Shown: positions 1 to 7,831, numbered from the stretch's first letter. The stretch: 25,644 bases of DNA from Granulicatella adiacens (GCA_018364485.1 JAGZLX010000021.1:1-25644); one strand, 5' to 3'. A program made the numbers and translations. The notes: generated from the letters alone by a model not told the origin.

Positions 1-938
1 TCTTTATTCATAATCTTCGTTAAAAGACGCATAGCTACCGCACCAATATCATATAAAGGCGGTGCGATTGTTGAAAGGATTGGACGAGTCATCTTCGTTA
101 ATTTAGAGTTATTACTTGAGATGATTTCGAATTTCTCAGGAACTTTAATTCCTAAGTCGATTAATCCATTTAATAAACCTACAGAAGTTTCGTCATCTGT
201 TACGATTGCAGCTGTAACGCCTGCTTTATGAATACGTTCTGCTACTGATTCACCAGCATGGTATGTCAATGGCACTTCATATACTAATTTAGGATCGAAT
301 TTAATACCAGCTTTATCTAAAGCAGCTTTATATCCTTCTAAGCGTAAATCTACAGAAGCTACATTCTTCAAAGCAGCTGTTACGAAAGCAACTTTCTTAT
401 GTCCGTTTTCAATCAATGTTTCAACGGCTTCTTGCGTTGCTTCTTTATAGTCGATATTTACAGACGCAATTTCATGTTCTGCATCCATCGTGCCTGCTAA
501 AACGATTGGTGTTTTAGAACGAATAATCTCAGTGCGTAATTCAGGTGTTAAATGGTTCCCCATATATAAAATACCATCTACTTGTTTTGACAATAATGTG
601 TTTAACACTTGAATTTCTTTATGATTATTTTGGTCTGAGTTCGCTAGAATAATGTTGTATTTATACATTGTCGCAATGTCATCAATCCCACGCGCTAAGC
701 TAGCAAAGTAAAGGTTTGTGACATCTGGAATGATGACTCCAACAGTCGTAGTTTTCTTACTTGCAAGTCCACGAGCAACGGCATTTGGACGATAATCTAA
801 TTCATCGATAACATCTAGCACTCTTTTACGAGTCGCTGGTTTTACGTTAGGGTTTCCATTTACTACACGTGATACAGTAGCCATGGATACATTTGCTTCA
901 CGAGCAACGTCATAAATCGTAATTGTTTGCTTTTCCAT
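1..938 (-). CDS. ccpA: Catabolite control protein CcpA (3' end cut by window)
   Basis: LacI/GalR-family regulator of carbon catabolite control; with phosphorylated HPr it binds cre sites. Translating the minus strand from ATG at 936-938 gives an uninterrupted frame to the window edge (about 312 residues). The N-terminal helix-turn-helix contains YDVAREANVSMATVSRVVNG, followed by the hinge with RPNAVARGLASKKT, then a periplasmic-binding-like sensor domain (VGVIIPDVTNLYFASLARGI, VDGILYMGNHL, VTDDETSVG). The family is about 333 residues, so only about 20 C-terminal residues are missing. An AAAGGAG ribosome site precedes the start. Divergent orientation to pepQ is a classic lactic-acid-bacterial arrangement. 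A cre-like site overlaps its promoter, so autoregulation is likely. Confidence 0.95.
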   Translation of the reverse strand, partial: MEKQTITIYDVAREANVSMATVSRVVNGNPNVKPATRKRVLDVIDELDYRPNAVARGLASKKTTTVGVIIPDVTNLYFASLARGIDDIATMYKYNIILANSDQNNHKEIQVLNTLLSKQVDGILYMGNHLTPELRTEIIRSKTPIVLAGTMDAEHEIASVNIDYKEATQEAVETLIENGHKKVAFVTAALKNVASVDLRLEGYKAALDKAGIKFDPKLVYEVPLTYHAGESVAERIHKAGVTAAIVTDDETSVGLLNGLIDLGIKVPEKFEIISSNNSKLTKMTRPILSTIAPPLYDIGAVAMRLLTKIMNK

Positions 939-975
939 CTACAAATCTCCTTTGTGCATCTTTTCATCTAATCTT

Positions 976-1014
976 AGGGTAGCACTTTCATAAATCTTTT
1001 GCAAGCGTTTAACA
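976..1014 (-). promoter_or_regulatory. ccpA promoter with overlapping cre-like site
   Basis: Read on the minus strand: TTGCAA (999-1004), 17-bp spacer, TACCCT (976-981). The plus-strand segment 999-1014 (TTGCAAGCGTTTAACA) resembles the cre consensus WTGNAANCGNWNNCW, with the right-hand CA displaced by one base. It covers the -35 box, where CcpA binding would block its own transcription. The promoter is a good match; the cre call is approximate. Confidence 0.55.
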
Positions 1015-1042
1015 ACAATTTTCATATAATTTTTGAAACTAT

Positions 1043-1073
1043 TTACATCATTGATGTAATAATATGCTACAAT
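1043..1073 (+). promoter_or_regulatory. pepQ extended -10 promoter and 17-bp perfect dyad
   Basis: TGcTACAAT at 1065-1073 is an extended -10, with no good -35 at 17 bp. The -35 region is occupied by a perfect palindrome, TTACATCA-T-TGATGTAA (1043-1059), which is therefore a candidate operator for an activator or repressor of pepQ. It is not a cre site. Confidence 0.5.
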
Positions 1074-1093
1074 AGATTCAAGGAGATGAAATT

Positions 1094-2197
1094 ATGAAAC
1101 TAAACGCTACTTTTATGCAATTGGAAAGTGAAATGAAAGAAAAACAAAATCCGATTGTTTTTATCCAAAATCCAGAGACTATTCGTCTTTTGACGAAATT
1201 CTCAACAGAACCACATGAACGAATTGTAGCCCTTGTATATACACCCGGTGCTACTCCGCTACTCTTCGTTCCAGCATTAGAACATCAAGTCGCTCAAAAA
1301 GCTGAGCCCGGCTTTATCGTGAAGAGTTATCAAGACCATGAAGATGGTTGGAAACTCTTATCAGATGCGATTAAGGAACACTTCCCTACAGAGCTTAATT
1401 TCGCCGTGGAAAAAGTGGACTTCTCACTCTTTGCTGCTGAACAATTGCAAAAGCACTTCCCTGGTATTCGGTTCTCAGTGGACTTAACGCCAGTGGTTCA
1501 ACAACTTCGTCTCGTAAAAGACGCAGAAGCTGTTGATAAGCTTGTCTACTCAGGAACCTTTGCCGATAAAGCCATTGAAATTGGAAAGAAGGCCTTGAAA
1601 GTTGGCATTACAGAACGCGAAGTCGTTGCCATTATCGAATTCGAAATGAAAAAACTAGGTGTCTCTCAAATGAGCTTTGATACAATGGTGCTCTTTGGAG
1701 ACCACGCTGCGGATCCTCACGGTGAACCTGGAGACCGTACCCTTAAAGAAAACGAATGGGTCCTCTTTGACCTAGGAACGATGGTCGATGGCTACGCAAG
1801 TGACATTACTCGTACGGTCTTCTTTGGAAGCGAAAGCGCGAAAGACCCACGCCATCAAGAAATCTATGACATTGTACAAAAAGCACACGATACAGCTATC
1901 CAAGCAGTAAAACCTGGCATGAAAGCTAGCGAAATTGATAAGATTGCTCGTGACATTATCGCGGAAGCTGGATATGGTGAATACTTCATCCACCGCCTTG
2001 GACACGGAATTGGACAAAGCGTTCATGAGTTCCCTTCTATTATGGAAGGAAACGATATGGAACTCGTTGAAGGGATGTGCTTCTCTGTTGAACCTGGTGT
2101 GTATATTTCAGGTGACTACGGGGTACGTATTGAAGACTGCTTAGCCGTAACAAAAGACGGTGCAAAACTCTTCACATCTGTTCAATACGACTTCTAA
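1094..2197 (+). CDS. pepQ: Xaa-Pro dipeptidase PepQ (M24 family)
   Basis: Cytoplasmic proline dipeptidase that cleaves Xaa-Pro dipeptides, completing the use of proline-rich peptides. 367 residues, the normal family length. The N-terminal creatinase-like domain (about 1-140) is followed by the pita-bread M24 domain. The five dinuclear metal ligands are visible: D226 (VLFDLG), D237 (ASDITRT), H304 (LGHGIG), E333 (SVEPGVY) and E347 (VRIED). The start ATG has AAGGAG seven to eight bases upstream. It is divergent from ccpA across about 155 bp and ends in a strong terminator, so it is monocistronic. Confidence 0.95.
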   Translation: MKLNATFMQLESEMKEKQNPIVFIQNPETIRLLTKFSTEPHERIVALVYTPGATPLLFVPALEHQVAQKAEPGFIVKSYQDHEDGWKLLSDAIKEHFPTELNFAVEKVDFSLFAAEQLQKHFPGIRFSVDLTPVVQQLRLVKDAEAVDKLVYSGTFADKAIEIGKKALKVGITEREVVAIIEFEMKKLGVSQMSFDTMVLFGDHAADPHGEPGDRTLKENEWVLFDLGTMVDGYASDITRTVFFGSESAKDPRHQEIYDIVQKAHDTAIQAVKPGMKASEIDKIARDIIAEAGYGEYFIHRLGHGIGQSVHEFPSIMEGNDMELVEGMCFSVEPGVYISGDYGVRIEDCLAVTKDGAKLFTSVQYDF

Positions 2198-2208
2198 ACC
2201 ACAAAAGA

Positions 2209-2240
2209 AAAAGCCTGGGGATTTCCCCAGGCTTTCGTTA
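2209..2240. terminator. Bidirectional terminator between pepQ and ytxH
   Basis: AAAGCCTGGGG-ATTT-CCCCAGGCTTT hairpin. On the minus strand it is followed by TTTTTCTTTT, and on the plus strand by TTCGTTATTTATT, so it can serve both converging genes. Confidence 0.85.
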
Positions 2241-2253
2241 TTTATTAATGAAA

Positions 2254-2727
2254 TTAAGCTTCTTCTTTAACGTCTTCTGCTTTTTCCTTAACGTCTTCTG
2301 CTTTTTCTTTAACGTTTTCCGCTAATTCAGCAACTACTTCAGCTGATTCTTCTTTGTGTTTAGCAAAGTTTCCTTTTACTTTATCAACTGTTTCGTTAAA
2401 TTGGCCTTTTAAGTTTTCAGTTTGTACTGCAACTTGGTCTTTTAAGTTAGCTGCTTGTTTAGACACTTGTTCTTTTAAGTGGCCAGCTTGTTCTTGTAAG
2501 TTAATGCGGATATCTTGTGTTGAAGTTTTAGCTACTTCTGCAAATTCAACACCTTTTGCACGTGCGATTTCACCGTATTCTGATAATTGTTCTTTATAGC
2601 GATCTGCTTCTTTCGCTAAATCTTCACGTAATTCTTTACCTGATTTTGGTGCAAATAATAAAGCTGTTACTGCTGCTGCAGACGCTCCGATAAATGCTCC
2701 TAATAAAAATCCACCTGATTTACTCAT
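2254..2727 (-). CDS. YtxH domain-containing protein
   Basis: Small membrane-anchored protein of the YtxH/gas-vesicle GvpP-like family (COG4980), tied to general stress in bacilli; biochemical role unknown. The N-terminus (SKSGGFLLGAFIGASAAAVT...LLFAPKSGKELRE) is the family signature: one glycine/alanine-rich membrane segment and then FAPKSGxxxR. The remainder is a long Lys/Glu/Gln helix with repeating KEQ/KDQ units and a C-terminal tandem of EKAEDVK, probably an amphipathic coiled coil. I choose the ATG at 2727 (157 residues) over the GTG nine bases upstream, because GGAG lies eight bases before the ATG while the GTG abuts it. It lies 18 bp behind the ytxG-like gene, with which it forms an operon. 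Confidence 0.85.
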   Translation of the reverse strand: MSKSGGFLLGAFIGASAAAVTALLFAPKSGKELREDLAKEADRYKEQLSEYGEIARAKGVEFAEVAKTSTQDIRINLQEQAGHLKEQVSKQAANLKDQVAVQTENLKGQFNETVDKVKGNFAKHKEESAEVVAELAENVKEKAEDVKEKAEDVKEEA

Positions 2728-2745
2728 GTTCAACACTCCGTTTCG

Positions 2746-3150
2746 TTATTTTACTTTTTTCTTCTTTGAAAGAATTGTTCTTCCAAAATTAAATGCCGCT
2801 ACTGCACGGCTTGTTTTTGAAAGCTTCACTGCTTTTGTTGCAAGATTACGTGAAGATGAGTTCACATCTGAAATCGTCACACCTAATTCGCCAGCCGCTG
2901 TAAACAACGGATTTGTCACTCTAAGTTTGCCGTTCACGTCATCTACAAGTACATTTGCTTTATTTAATAATCCTTCAACTTCAATTGAAAGACTATCAAC
3001 ATCTTTTGTAATGACTTCTAATGAATGATTCACGTTATCAACGGTTTTATTTAATCTTGATAAAATCGGTGATACTTTGACAATTACAAAAACCACTAAT
3101 GCTAATAAAGCACATGCAGCAATTAATGCAGCAATCTCAACACCTGTCAT
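2746..3150 (-). CDS. DUF948 (YtxG-like) membrane protein
   Basis: 134-residue protein with one N-terminal transmembrane helix (about residues 5-27, IAALIAACALLALVVFVIVK), then a helical domain with heptad-like Leu/Val spacing (VDNVNHSLEVITKDVDSLS) typical of DUF948. The C-terminus is basic (ILSKKKKVK). In Bacillus subtilis ytxG, ytxH and ytxJ are clustered near ccpA, and the same neighbourhood is seen here, which supports the assignment. GGAGG precedes the ATG at good distance. A TATACT-like -10 (3173-3178, minus) lies upstream, but I see no convincing -35 and no sigma-B box. Confidence 0.85.
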   Translation of the reverse strand: MTGVEIAALIAACALLALVVFVIVKVSPILSRLNKTVDNVNHSLEVITKDVDSLSIEVEGLLNKANVLVDDVNGKLRVTNPLFTAAGELGVTISDVNSSSRNLATKAVKLSKTSRAVAAFNFGRTILSKKKKVK

Positions 3151-3239
3151 TGAGCCATTCCTCCAATCTTATAGTATAAATTAATGATAACACTTTCTCA
3201 TGAAAAATACCATAAAATTAATACTTGAAACTGCACTAC

Positions 3240-3268
3240 TTTCAATCATTTTTTACATATGGTACACT
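3240..3268 (+). promoter_or_regulatory. Promoter of the MscS gene
   Basis: TTTCAA (3240-3245), 17-bp spacer ending in TGG, TACACT (3263-3268): an extended -10 promoter about 30 bp upstream of the start codon. Confidence 0.5.
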
Positions 3269-3297
3269 TATTTTATTACTAATAAAGGGTGACAAAT

Positions 3298-4167
3298 ATG
3301 CACAACGTCTTATGGATAGATTCCATTTCAAATTTCTTTACGAATTACTGGAATTCCTTTGATTGGGAATCCATTTTATCTAATGTTTTTACGAAATTAT
3401 TATCATTAATTTTATTATTCCTACTATTCTACTTTGGAAAGAAATTTTTACATTTTCTATTTAAGAAAACTATTCTTTCCTCTGTGAAAGTCGTTCGTCA
3501 AAGCGAAAACAGACAAAAGACAATCGTGAAGCTCTTAGAAAATATGCTCGATTATTTCTTATACTTCATCTTAATCTACTGGATTCTCTCGATTATCGGG
3601 GTTCCAATCTCTAGCTTACTCGCAGGGGCTGGAATTGCTGGGGTTGCACTTGGTCTTGGCGCACAAGGTTTCCTATCAGATGTGATCAATGGTCTCTTCA
3701 TCCTACTCGAACGTCAATTCGAAGTTGGAGATGCCGTTTTAATCAACAACATTTCTGGAACCATTGCAAGCGTCGGAGTCCGTACTACACAAGTTCGCGG
3801 ATATGACGGAACACTGCACTACATTCCAAACCGCAATATCACTGTTGTCAGCAACCAATCTCGTGGAAATATGCGCGCTTTAATCGAACTTCCAATTAGC
3901 AGTAACGTCGACTTGAAGAGCGTCTATGAAACCATTGAAGCCGTACACAAACAATATGCCGAAACAGACGACGCATTGGCATCACCACCAAATATCGTTG
4001 GCCCACAAACCAAGCCAAACGGCCAATTTGTGTTCACCATCGCACTGATGACAAAGAACGGTTTACAACACGCCACTTACAAGCGTTACCTCACCCTTTA
4101 TCAAGAAGCACTGTTGCAAAAAGGCATCGACCTTTCTTCACCAGTCATCCCATATACAACCAATTAA
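3298..4167 (+). CDS. Small-conductance mechanosensitive channel, MscS family
   Basis: Tension-gated membrane channel that releases solutes on hypo-osmotic shock. About 289 residues: two N-terminal hydrophobic segments (around residues 27-45 and 75-98), then the pore-lining TM3 helix rich in Gly/Ala (SLLAGAGIAGVALGLGAQGF). This runs into the family-defining FLSDVINGLFILLERQFEVGD, then the beta domain (VGVRTTQVRGYDGTLHYIPN) and a C-terminal alpha/beta domain. A frame exists from GTG at 3289, but ATG at 3298 is better placed behind AAAGGGTG. A terminator follows at once, so it is monocistronic. Confidence 0.92.
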   Translation: MHNVLWIDSISNFFTNYWNSFDWESILSNVFTKLLSLILLFLLFYFGKKFLHFLFKKTILSSVKVVRQSENRQKTIVKLLENMLDYFLYFILIYWILSIIGVPISSLLAGAGIAGVALGLGAQGFLSDVINGLFILLERQFEVGDAVLINNISGTIASVGVRTTQVRGYDGTLHYIPNRNITVVSNQSRGNMRALIELPISSNVDLKSVYETIEAVHKQYAETDDALASPPNIVGPQTKPNGQFVFTIALMTKNGLQHATYKRYLTLYQEALLQKGIDLSSPVIPYTTN

Positions 4168-4195
4168 AAAAGAAGGCCCACGCCTTCTTTTTTTG
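4166..4195 (+). terminator. Terminator of the MscS gene
   Basis: AAAGAAGGC-CCAC-GCCTTCTTT followed by a T run, starting at the stop codon. Confidence 0.85.
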
Positions 4196-4307
4196 TTTCC
4201 TTATAATCCACTCCATAGGATGCACCACACCCTATTCCTTCCTCTCTCCTTCTTACGGAATGGTATATAACTCATCTGCATTATAAAAATAAGCTACAGA
4301 GATTCCG

Positions 4308-4605
4308 AGGAATTCTATAATAGCAATAATGGGCATACGCATAAAATGCGAATTAAAGGGCGTAAGGAATTTATTCCATACATAAAAAACTTTATAAAAA
4401 TAGACGCAGTAGCTGATTGAATTAAGCTTCATCACTCGTGATTCGCTTACTCCTAATCAGCCTTGCGGGGGTAAGACTACAAAGAAAAACGGGCTCACAC
4501 TGTGATCCCGTTTTTGTCTTTGGTCTTACTCCCTTTTTGAGGCTTTTAAAGCGAGAGATGAAAGACTCGAGCTGGTGCCCCATTATAGCTATTATCTAGA
4601 ATTCC
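4308..4605 (+). repeat. Large palindromic element, copy A (diverged, expanded)
   Basis: Outer arms AGGAATTCTATAATAGC (from 4308) and GCTATTATCTAGAATTCCT (to 4605) pair, continuing inward through ATAATGGG/CCCATTAT. The core ATGCGAATTA (4346-4355) is followed by GTAAGGAATTTATTCCATAC, a shortened hairpin like that of copy D, then about 140 bases absent from the other copies, then TTTGAGGCT (4536-4544) and AGCTATTAT. The extra segment contains its own strong hairpin at 4468-4533 (GTAAGAC...AAAACGGG / CCCGTTTT...GTCTTAC). No credible gene lies in 4196-4922; this copy and copy B fill most of it. Confidence 0.7.
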
Positions 4606-4725
4606 TAAAAAGAAATCGCTTTGTGCTCTAAGAAACTCAACATGAACCTTCCAATTGGGATGCAGATTCTTTCCTCACATTTCCTCTACTTTCTACGGAA
4701 TGGCACATAAACTCACTCAAATTTG

Positions 4726-4927
4726 AATAAACCCATTACAAAGAGTCCTTTGGATAATGTAGTAATCATCGTAGCGAGTGTAATCGATGCGAATTACTGG
4801 TGCTTGAAAATTTATTTTCTAGCGCCAGTTTGAGGCTCGATAGGAACTGAGACGTAAGGCTCAGTCCGATACAGCTACAATGATTACTATCTGAATATCC
4901 AAAGGACTCTAAAGTAATTGGTTTATT
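4726..4927 (+). repeat. Large palindromic element, copy B
   Basis: Outer arms of about 50 bases pair along their length: AATAAACC...ATTAC...AGAGTCCTTTGGATA...TAGTAATCAT...GTAGC against GCTA...ATGATTACTA...TATCCAAAGGACTCT...GTAAT...GGTTTATT. Core: ATGCGAATTA (4787-4796); hairpin ACTGGTGCT / AGCGCCAGT around GAAAATTTATTTTC; TTTGAGGCTC; hairpin ACTGAG / CTCAGT; ACAGCTA. The right arm overlaps the stop codon of the cbpB gene (TAA on the minus strand at 4923-4925), so the element directly abuts a coding region. It lies between converging genes. Confidence 0.8.
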
Positions 4928-5399
4928 TACTATTTTCTTTTTCCACAAATTCATATTCGCGGGTGAGTTCATGTACCATGAAGTTGATGCGCTTTAAAAG
5001 CTCCTTCCTCGTCACAATCCCCACAAACTCATCCTCCTCATTCCCAATACAAATAAAACTCTCATCCACAAGTTCATTTAATACATCTTCCACTTGAGTA
5101 TCCTGATGAATGATTGGAAACTCCGTACGCATGACTTCACGCACTTTGTATTTTCCTAACTGATTCATATGAATTTGTTCCACGCCCGTGATTTTGTGTA
5201 AAATCATCGCCAGTGAAATCAGACCTACAATTTTATTTTCCTTATTCAGTACAGGAATGAGTGAATAACGCACATTCGTCAACACAAGCATCGCGTGTTC
5301 CAAAGTATGGTCTTCTTGAAGAATAGCTACTTTTTCTGCATCGATAAAAAGCTTATCGCGATCTTCAAGTAGTAACTCTTGGATTTTCTTATGAATCAA
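4923..5399 (-). CDS. cbpB: Cyclic-di-AMP-binding CBS-pair protein CbpB (YkuL-like)
   Basis: Stand-alone tandem CBS-domain protein of the CbpB/YkuL family, which binds c-di-AMP and in other Firmicutes is linked to (p)ppGpp synthesis by Rel. CBS1 covers about residues 15-70 (ILQEDHTLEHAMLVLTNVRY, IPVLNKENKIVGLISLAMIL) and CBS2 about 85-145 (VREVMRTEFPIIHQDTQVED, FVGIVTRKELLKRI). I prefer the TTG at 5399, preceded by GGAGGG seven bases away (MIHKKIQELL, 158 residues). An in-frame ATG at 5417 gives six more residues but deeper overlap with the upstream gene. It overlaps the phosphoesterase gene by 11 bases and is co-transcribed with it. Confidence 0.87.
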   Translation of the reverse strand: MIHKKIQELLLEDRDKLFIDAEKVAILQEDHTLEHAMLVLTNVRYSLIPVLNKENKIVGLISLAMILHKITGVEQIHMNQLGKYKVREVMRTEFPIIHQDTQVEDVLNELVDESFICIGNEEDEFVGIVTRKELLKRINFMVHELTREYEFVEKENSK

Positions 5400-5937
5400 G
5401 CGTATACCCTCCCTCATTAGACCACGTATAGTCTAAAACGAGCCCATCTAATATTTCGTGTTTTGTTGTGTAATAGGTTAAGCGTAATTTGTCTTTTGAA
5501 AGAATATCCAGTACTGCATACGACGGTGTCCCCATATAGCTACCACGCGGGTAGTTCGTTGACCCTGAATTGATGCAAAGCACACCGTTAACATTCTCAG
5601 CATTTAGTTTATGCGTATGTCCGTAAAATGCGACACGCGCACCCATTTCTTTAGCCGCATTTGCTAAATACTCACGACCGGTGTTCACATATTCAAAATG
5701 CCCATGCGCTACAAAGAAATTGATACCTTCTAGTGTGAACACTTCTGAACGAGGATACTCTGGGTCGTAATCACAGTTTCCTGTTACGCGAATACAATGC
5801 GATAGACGTTCATCTTTATAAGGAAATTCTGAATCTCCCGTATGCACAAATGTCACATCACTTCCTGCATAATGGTCGAAGATTCTCTTTAATGTTAATT
5901 CTTGTCCATGGTTATCACTGACAACGACAATTTTCAT
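5389..5937 (-). CDS. YfcE/MJ0936-type metallophosphoesterase
   Basis: 182-residue calcineurin-like phosphodiesterase of the YfcE/YsnB type. All dimetal motifs are present: D8-x-H10 (SDNHG), D35 (HTGDSE), N54 (GNCD), H78/H80 (AHGH) and H107/H109 (GHTH). The natural substrate of this family is uncertain; YfcE acts on artificial phosphodiesters. Its ATG overlaps the stop codon region of the racemase-RdgB fusion by four bases (translational coupling), and its end overlaps cbpB. The order racE-rdgB-yfcE-cbpB is conserved in many streptococci and relatives. Confidence 0.9.
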   Translation of the reverse strand: MKIVVVSDNHGQELTLKRIFDHYAGSDVTFVHTGDSEFPYKDERLSHCIRVTGNCDYDPEYPRSEVFTLEGINFFVAHGHFEYVNTGREYLANAAKEMGARVAFYGHTHKLNAENVNGVLCINSGSTNYPRGSYMGTPSYAVLDILSKDKLRLTYYTTKHEILDGLVLDYTWSNEGGYTLDS

Positions 5938-7382
5938 AATGATTCCTCCGTTTGATTTAACTCATGAGTCCATTTTTCCCACTGGCTAACAAGCAATTCA
6001 ATGGCTTTTGCTCGGTGGCTAATTTTATTTTTAATATCCATTCCTAGTTCCGCAAATGTCTTACCATACTCAGGAATAATGAATAATGAATCATATCCAA
6101 ATCCGCTATCCCCAGCTGGGAGTGTCGCGATTTGGCCTGGGCATTCTGCTTGAACTACAAGTGATTCACTATTTGGCGCCGCTAGCACTAAGCAACAAGT
6201 GAAATGAGCCGAGCGCTCCTCTCCAACGAGTCCACCAAGTTCTGATAAAAGCTTCGCGTTATTCGCAGCATCGCTCTTTTGTTCGCCAGCAAAACGTGCA
6301 GAATACACACCTGGTTGCCCGTCCAAAGCATCCACGCAGAGACCAGAGTCATCCGCTAAGACGATTGTTTGTAAGGCATTGGCAATTGTCTCAGCCTTCA
6401 ATCGTGCATTTTCTTCGAAGGTTTTTCCTGTCTCTTCGACTTCTTCTAATTCTGGAAAATCTCGCAGTGTCTTTACAGAATATCCCTTTGGTTCAAAAAT
6501 CTCTGCAAACTCTTTGGCTTTACCAACATTATTCGTCGCAATCACGATTTCTTTTTTCAATTCAACTGGTTTCACTTCTTCTTTTAGTGTCACTTTCTTC
6601 ACCTTCAGACCTGTTCGATTCAACCAGTTTTCAGCAATTTCTTCAAAGAGGCTTGCTTCTCCAGTTGTATAAATTTCAAGAGTTGGTTCAGGATTCGATT
6701 CAGGCGTTTCGCTTAATTTGCAATAATCTAATAACGCGCTCACACTAGAGACTGTTTCTGCCCCTGAGTCAATCAATGTCACGTTTGCTCCGACCACTTT
6801 TTGAATCGTTTGACGAAGCAATGGGTAATGCGTGCAGCCTAAAATGACTGTATCGACCTTGGTTCCTTCTAATGGACGTAAGGTTTCACGAACGACTTCT
6901 TCTGCTTCCTTCGTATCTGATTGATTTCTTTCAACAATCAGTACAAATTTCGGACAAGCAATATCGAACACTTCAATATCTTTATTCTTGTCATGCATGG
7001 TCTTTGGATACACTTTACTAGCAATCGTCGCGTTTGTTCCAAGAACACCGATGCGGTCATTCTTCGTTTGCTTGATGGCTGCAAGGCTTCCTGGTTGAAT
7101 CACTCCAACGACTGGAATCGTTAATGTGTTTTGTAATTCTTCTAGAACTACTGCAGTCGCGGTATTACATGCAATCACAAGCATTTTAATATTTTTTTCT
7201 AGTAAAAATTGCACCATTTCTAATGTGTATTGGCGGATTTCTTCAACAGGTCGTGTGCCATATGGGCAACGTGCAGAATCGCCAAGGAAGATCATGGATT
7301 CGTTTGGTAATTGTTTGAGGGCTTCTTTGAGGACAGTAAGACCGCCAACGCCCGAATCGATAAACCCGATTGGTCTTTTCAT
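5934..7382 (-). CDS. Glutamate racemase - XTP/dITP diphosphatase fusion (RacE-RdgB)
   Basis: One 482-residue frame carries two enzymes. Residues 1 to about 265 are glutamate racemase (MurI/RacE), making D-glutamate for peptidoglycan: IGFIDSGVGG, GDSARCPYG, catalytic C72 (VIACNTATA) and C183 (ILGCTHYPLL). Residues about 277-470 are the RdgB/HAM1 pyrophosphatase that hydrolyses ITP/XTP/dITP: IVIATNNVGKAKEF (279-292), ADDSGL (343-348), GFGYDSLF (427-434), ISHRAKA (454-460). The joint (about 265-277) is short and Lys/Glu-rich, and both active sites look intact. In Bacillus these are two adjacent genes (racE, ysnA), so the fusion is easily derived. First gene of its operon, with a TGG-TATACT extended -10 upstream. 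Confidence 0.93.
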   Translation of the reverse strand: MKRPIGFIDSGVGGLTVLKEALKQLPNESMIFLGDSARCPYGTRPVEEIRQYTLEMVQFLLEKNIKMLVIACNTATAVVLEELQNTLTIPVVGVIQPGSLAAIKQTKNDRIGVLGTNATIASKVYPKTMHDKNKDIEVFDIACPKFVLIVERNQSDTKEAEEVVRETLRPLEGTKVDTVILGCTHYPLLRQTIQKVVGANVTLIDSGAETVSSVSALLDYCKLSETPESNPEPTLEIYTTGEASLFEEIAENWLNRTGLKVKKVTLKEEVKPVELKKEIVIATNNVGKAKEFAEIFEPKGYSVKTLRDFPELEEVEETGKTFEENARLKAETIANALQTIVLADDSGLCVDALDGQPGVYSARFAGEQKSDAANNAKLLSELGGLVGEERSAHFTCCLVLAAPNSESLVVQAECPGQIATLPAGDSGFGYDSLFIIPEYGKTFAELGMDIKNKISHRAKAIELLVSQWEKWTHELNQTEESL

Positions 7383-7415
7383 GGTTTCTCAACCTTTCTT
7401 TCTTTAGTCTTCTAT

Positions 7416-7424
7416 AGTATACCA
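7416..7424 (-). promoter_or_regulatory. Extended -10 promoter of the racE-rdgB operon
   Basis: Minus strand TGGTATACT (plus coordinates 7416-7424), about 34 bases upstream of the ATG. No strong -35, as is common for extended -10 promoters. Confidence 0.5.
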
Positions 7425-7461
7425 TAGTTCGCGTGACGCTGATTCAAAAGTGGTTTGGTTT

Positions 7462-7755
7462 ATGAAAAAGTTAATCAACGGGACTCCACCTTCGGTGTTT
7501 GAATGAAAAGGCTTTGGAGGGTCTACACTGCGTGCCTTTATCGGATCTCTTCATAGTGTTTGTAATAGCTGTAGCGGCTCGAGCCAGGGTCTCTCACCTA
7601 CTGAGCCTCAAAGCAGTAGTAAGGAATCAATTCCTAACTACTGCTAATTCGCATCAGTTACGCTCGCTATTACTCACACTATAGAATCCGATGGGCACTC
7701 CGTTTGACTCCTCCAGCCTTTTCATTCAAACACTGGTGCTCATAACTTTTTTAAT
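7462..7755 (-). repeat. Large palindromic element, copy C (inverted)
   Basis: The longest arms of the family, about 95 bases each side. Matching blocks include GTGTTTGAATGAAAAGGCT on the left and its complement AGCCTTTTCATTCAAACAC on the right, with AAAAAGTTA, GGAGG, GTGCC, ATCGGAT, ATAGTGT and GTAATAGC also paired. The core runs on the minus strand: ATGCGAATTA (7645-7654), hairpin GCAGTAGT / ACTACTGC around GGAATTGATTCC, TTTGAGGCTC (7603-7612), AGTAGG, a weak third hairpin, TACAGCTATTAC. It fills the gap between the racE promoter and the terminator of the ABC operon. I see no gene in 7425-7799. Confidence 0.8.
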
Positions 7756-7799
7756 ACGACCAGGTGACTAAAAAAGAAAGGAGAGAAACCTCCGCCCTA

Positions 7800-7831
7800 A
7801 ACAAAAAGAACTCCTGACGAGCAGGAGTTCT
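7800..7831 (-). terminator. Terminator of the GntR-ABC operon
   Basis: AGAACTCCTG (7807-7816) pairs with CAGGAGTTCT (7822-7831). On the minus strand it is followed by TTTTGTTT. Confidence 0.85.

Noticed and set aside
4253..4435. 60-codon minus-strand ORF in the gap after the MscS gene
   Set aside because: It runs through palindromic copy A, has no ribosome site and no recognisable protein features.
6296..6748. Open frames antisense to the racemase-RdgB fusion (up to 150 codons)
   Set aside because: They are shadows of a strongly supported gene, with no ribosome site and unlikely composition.
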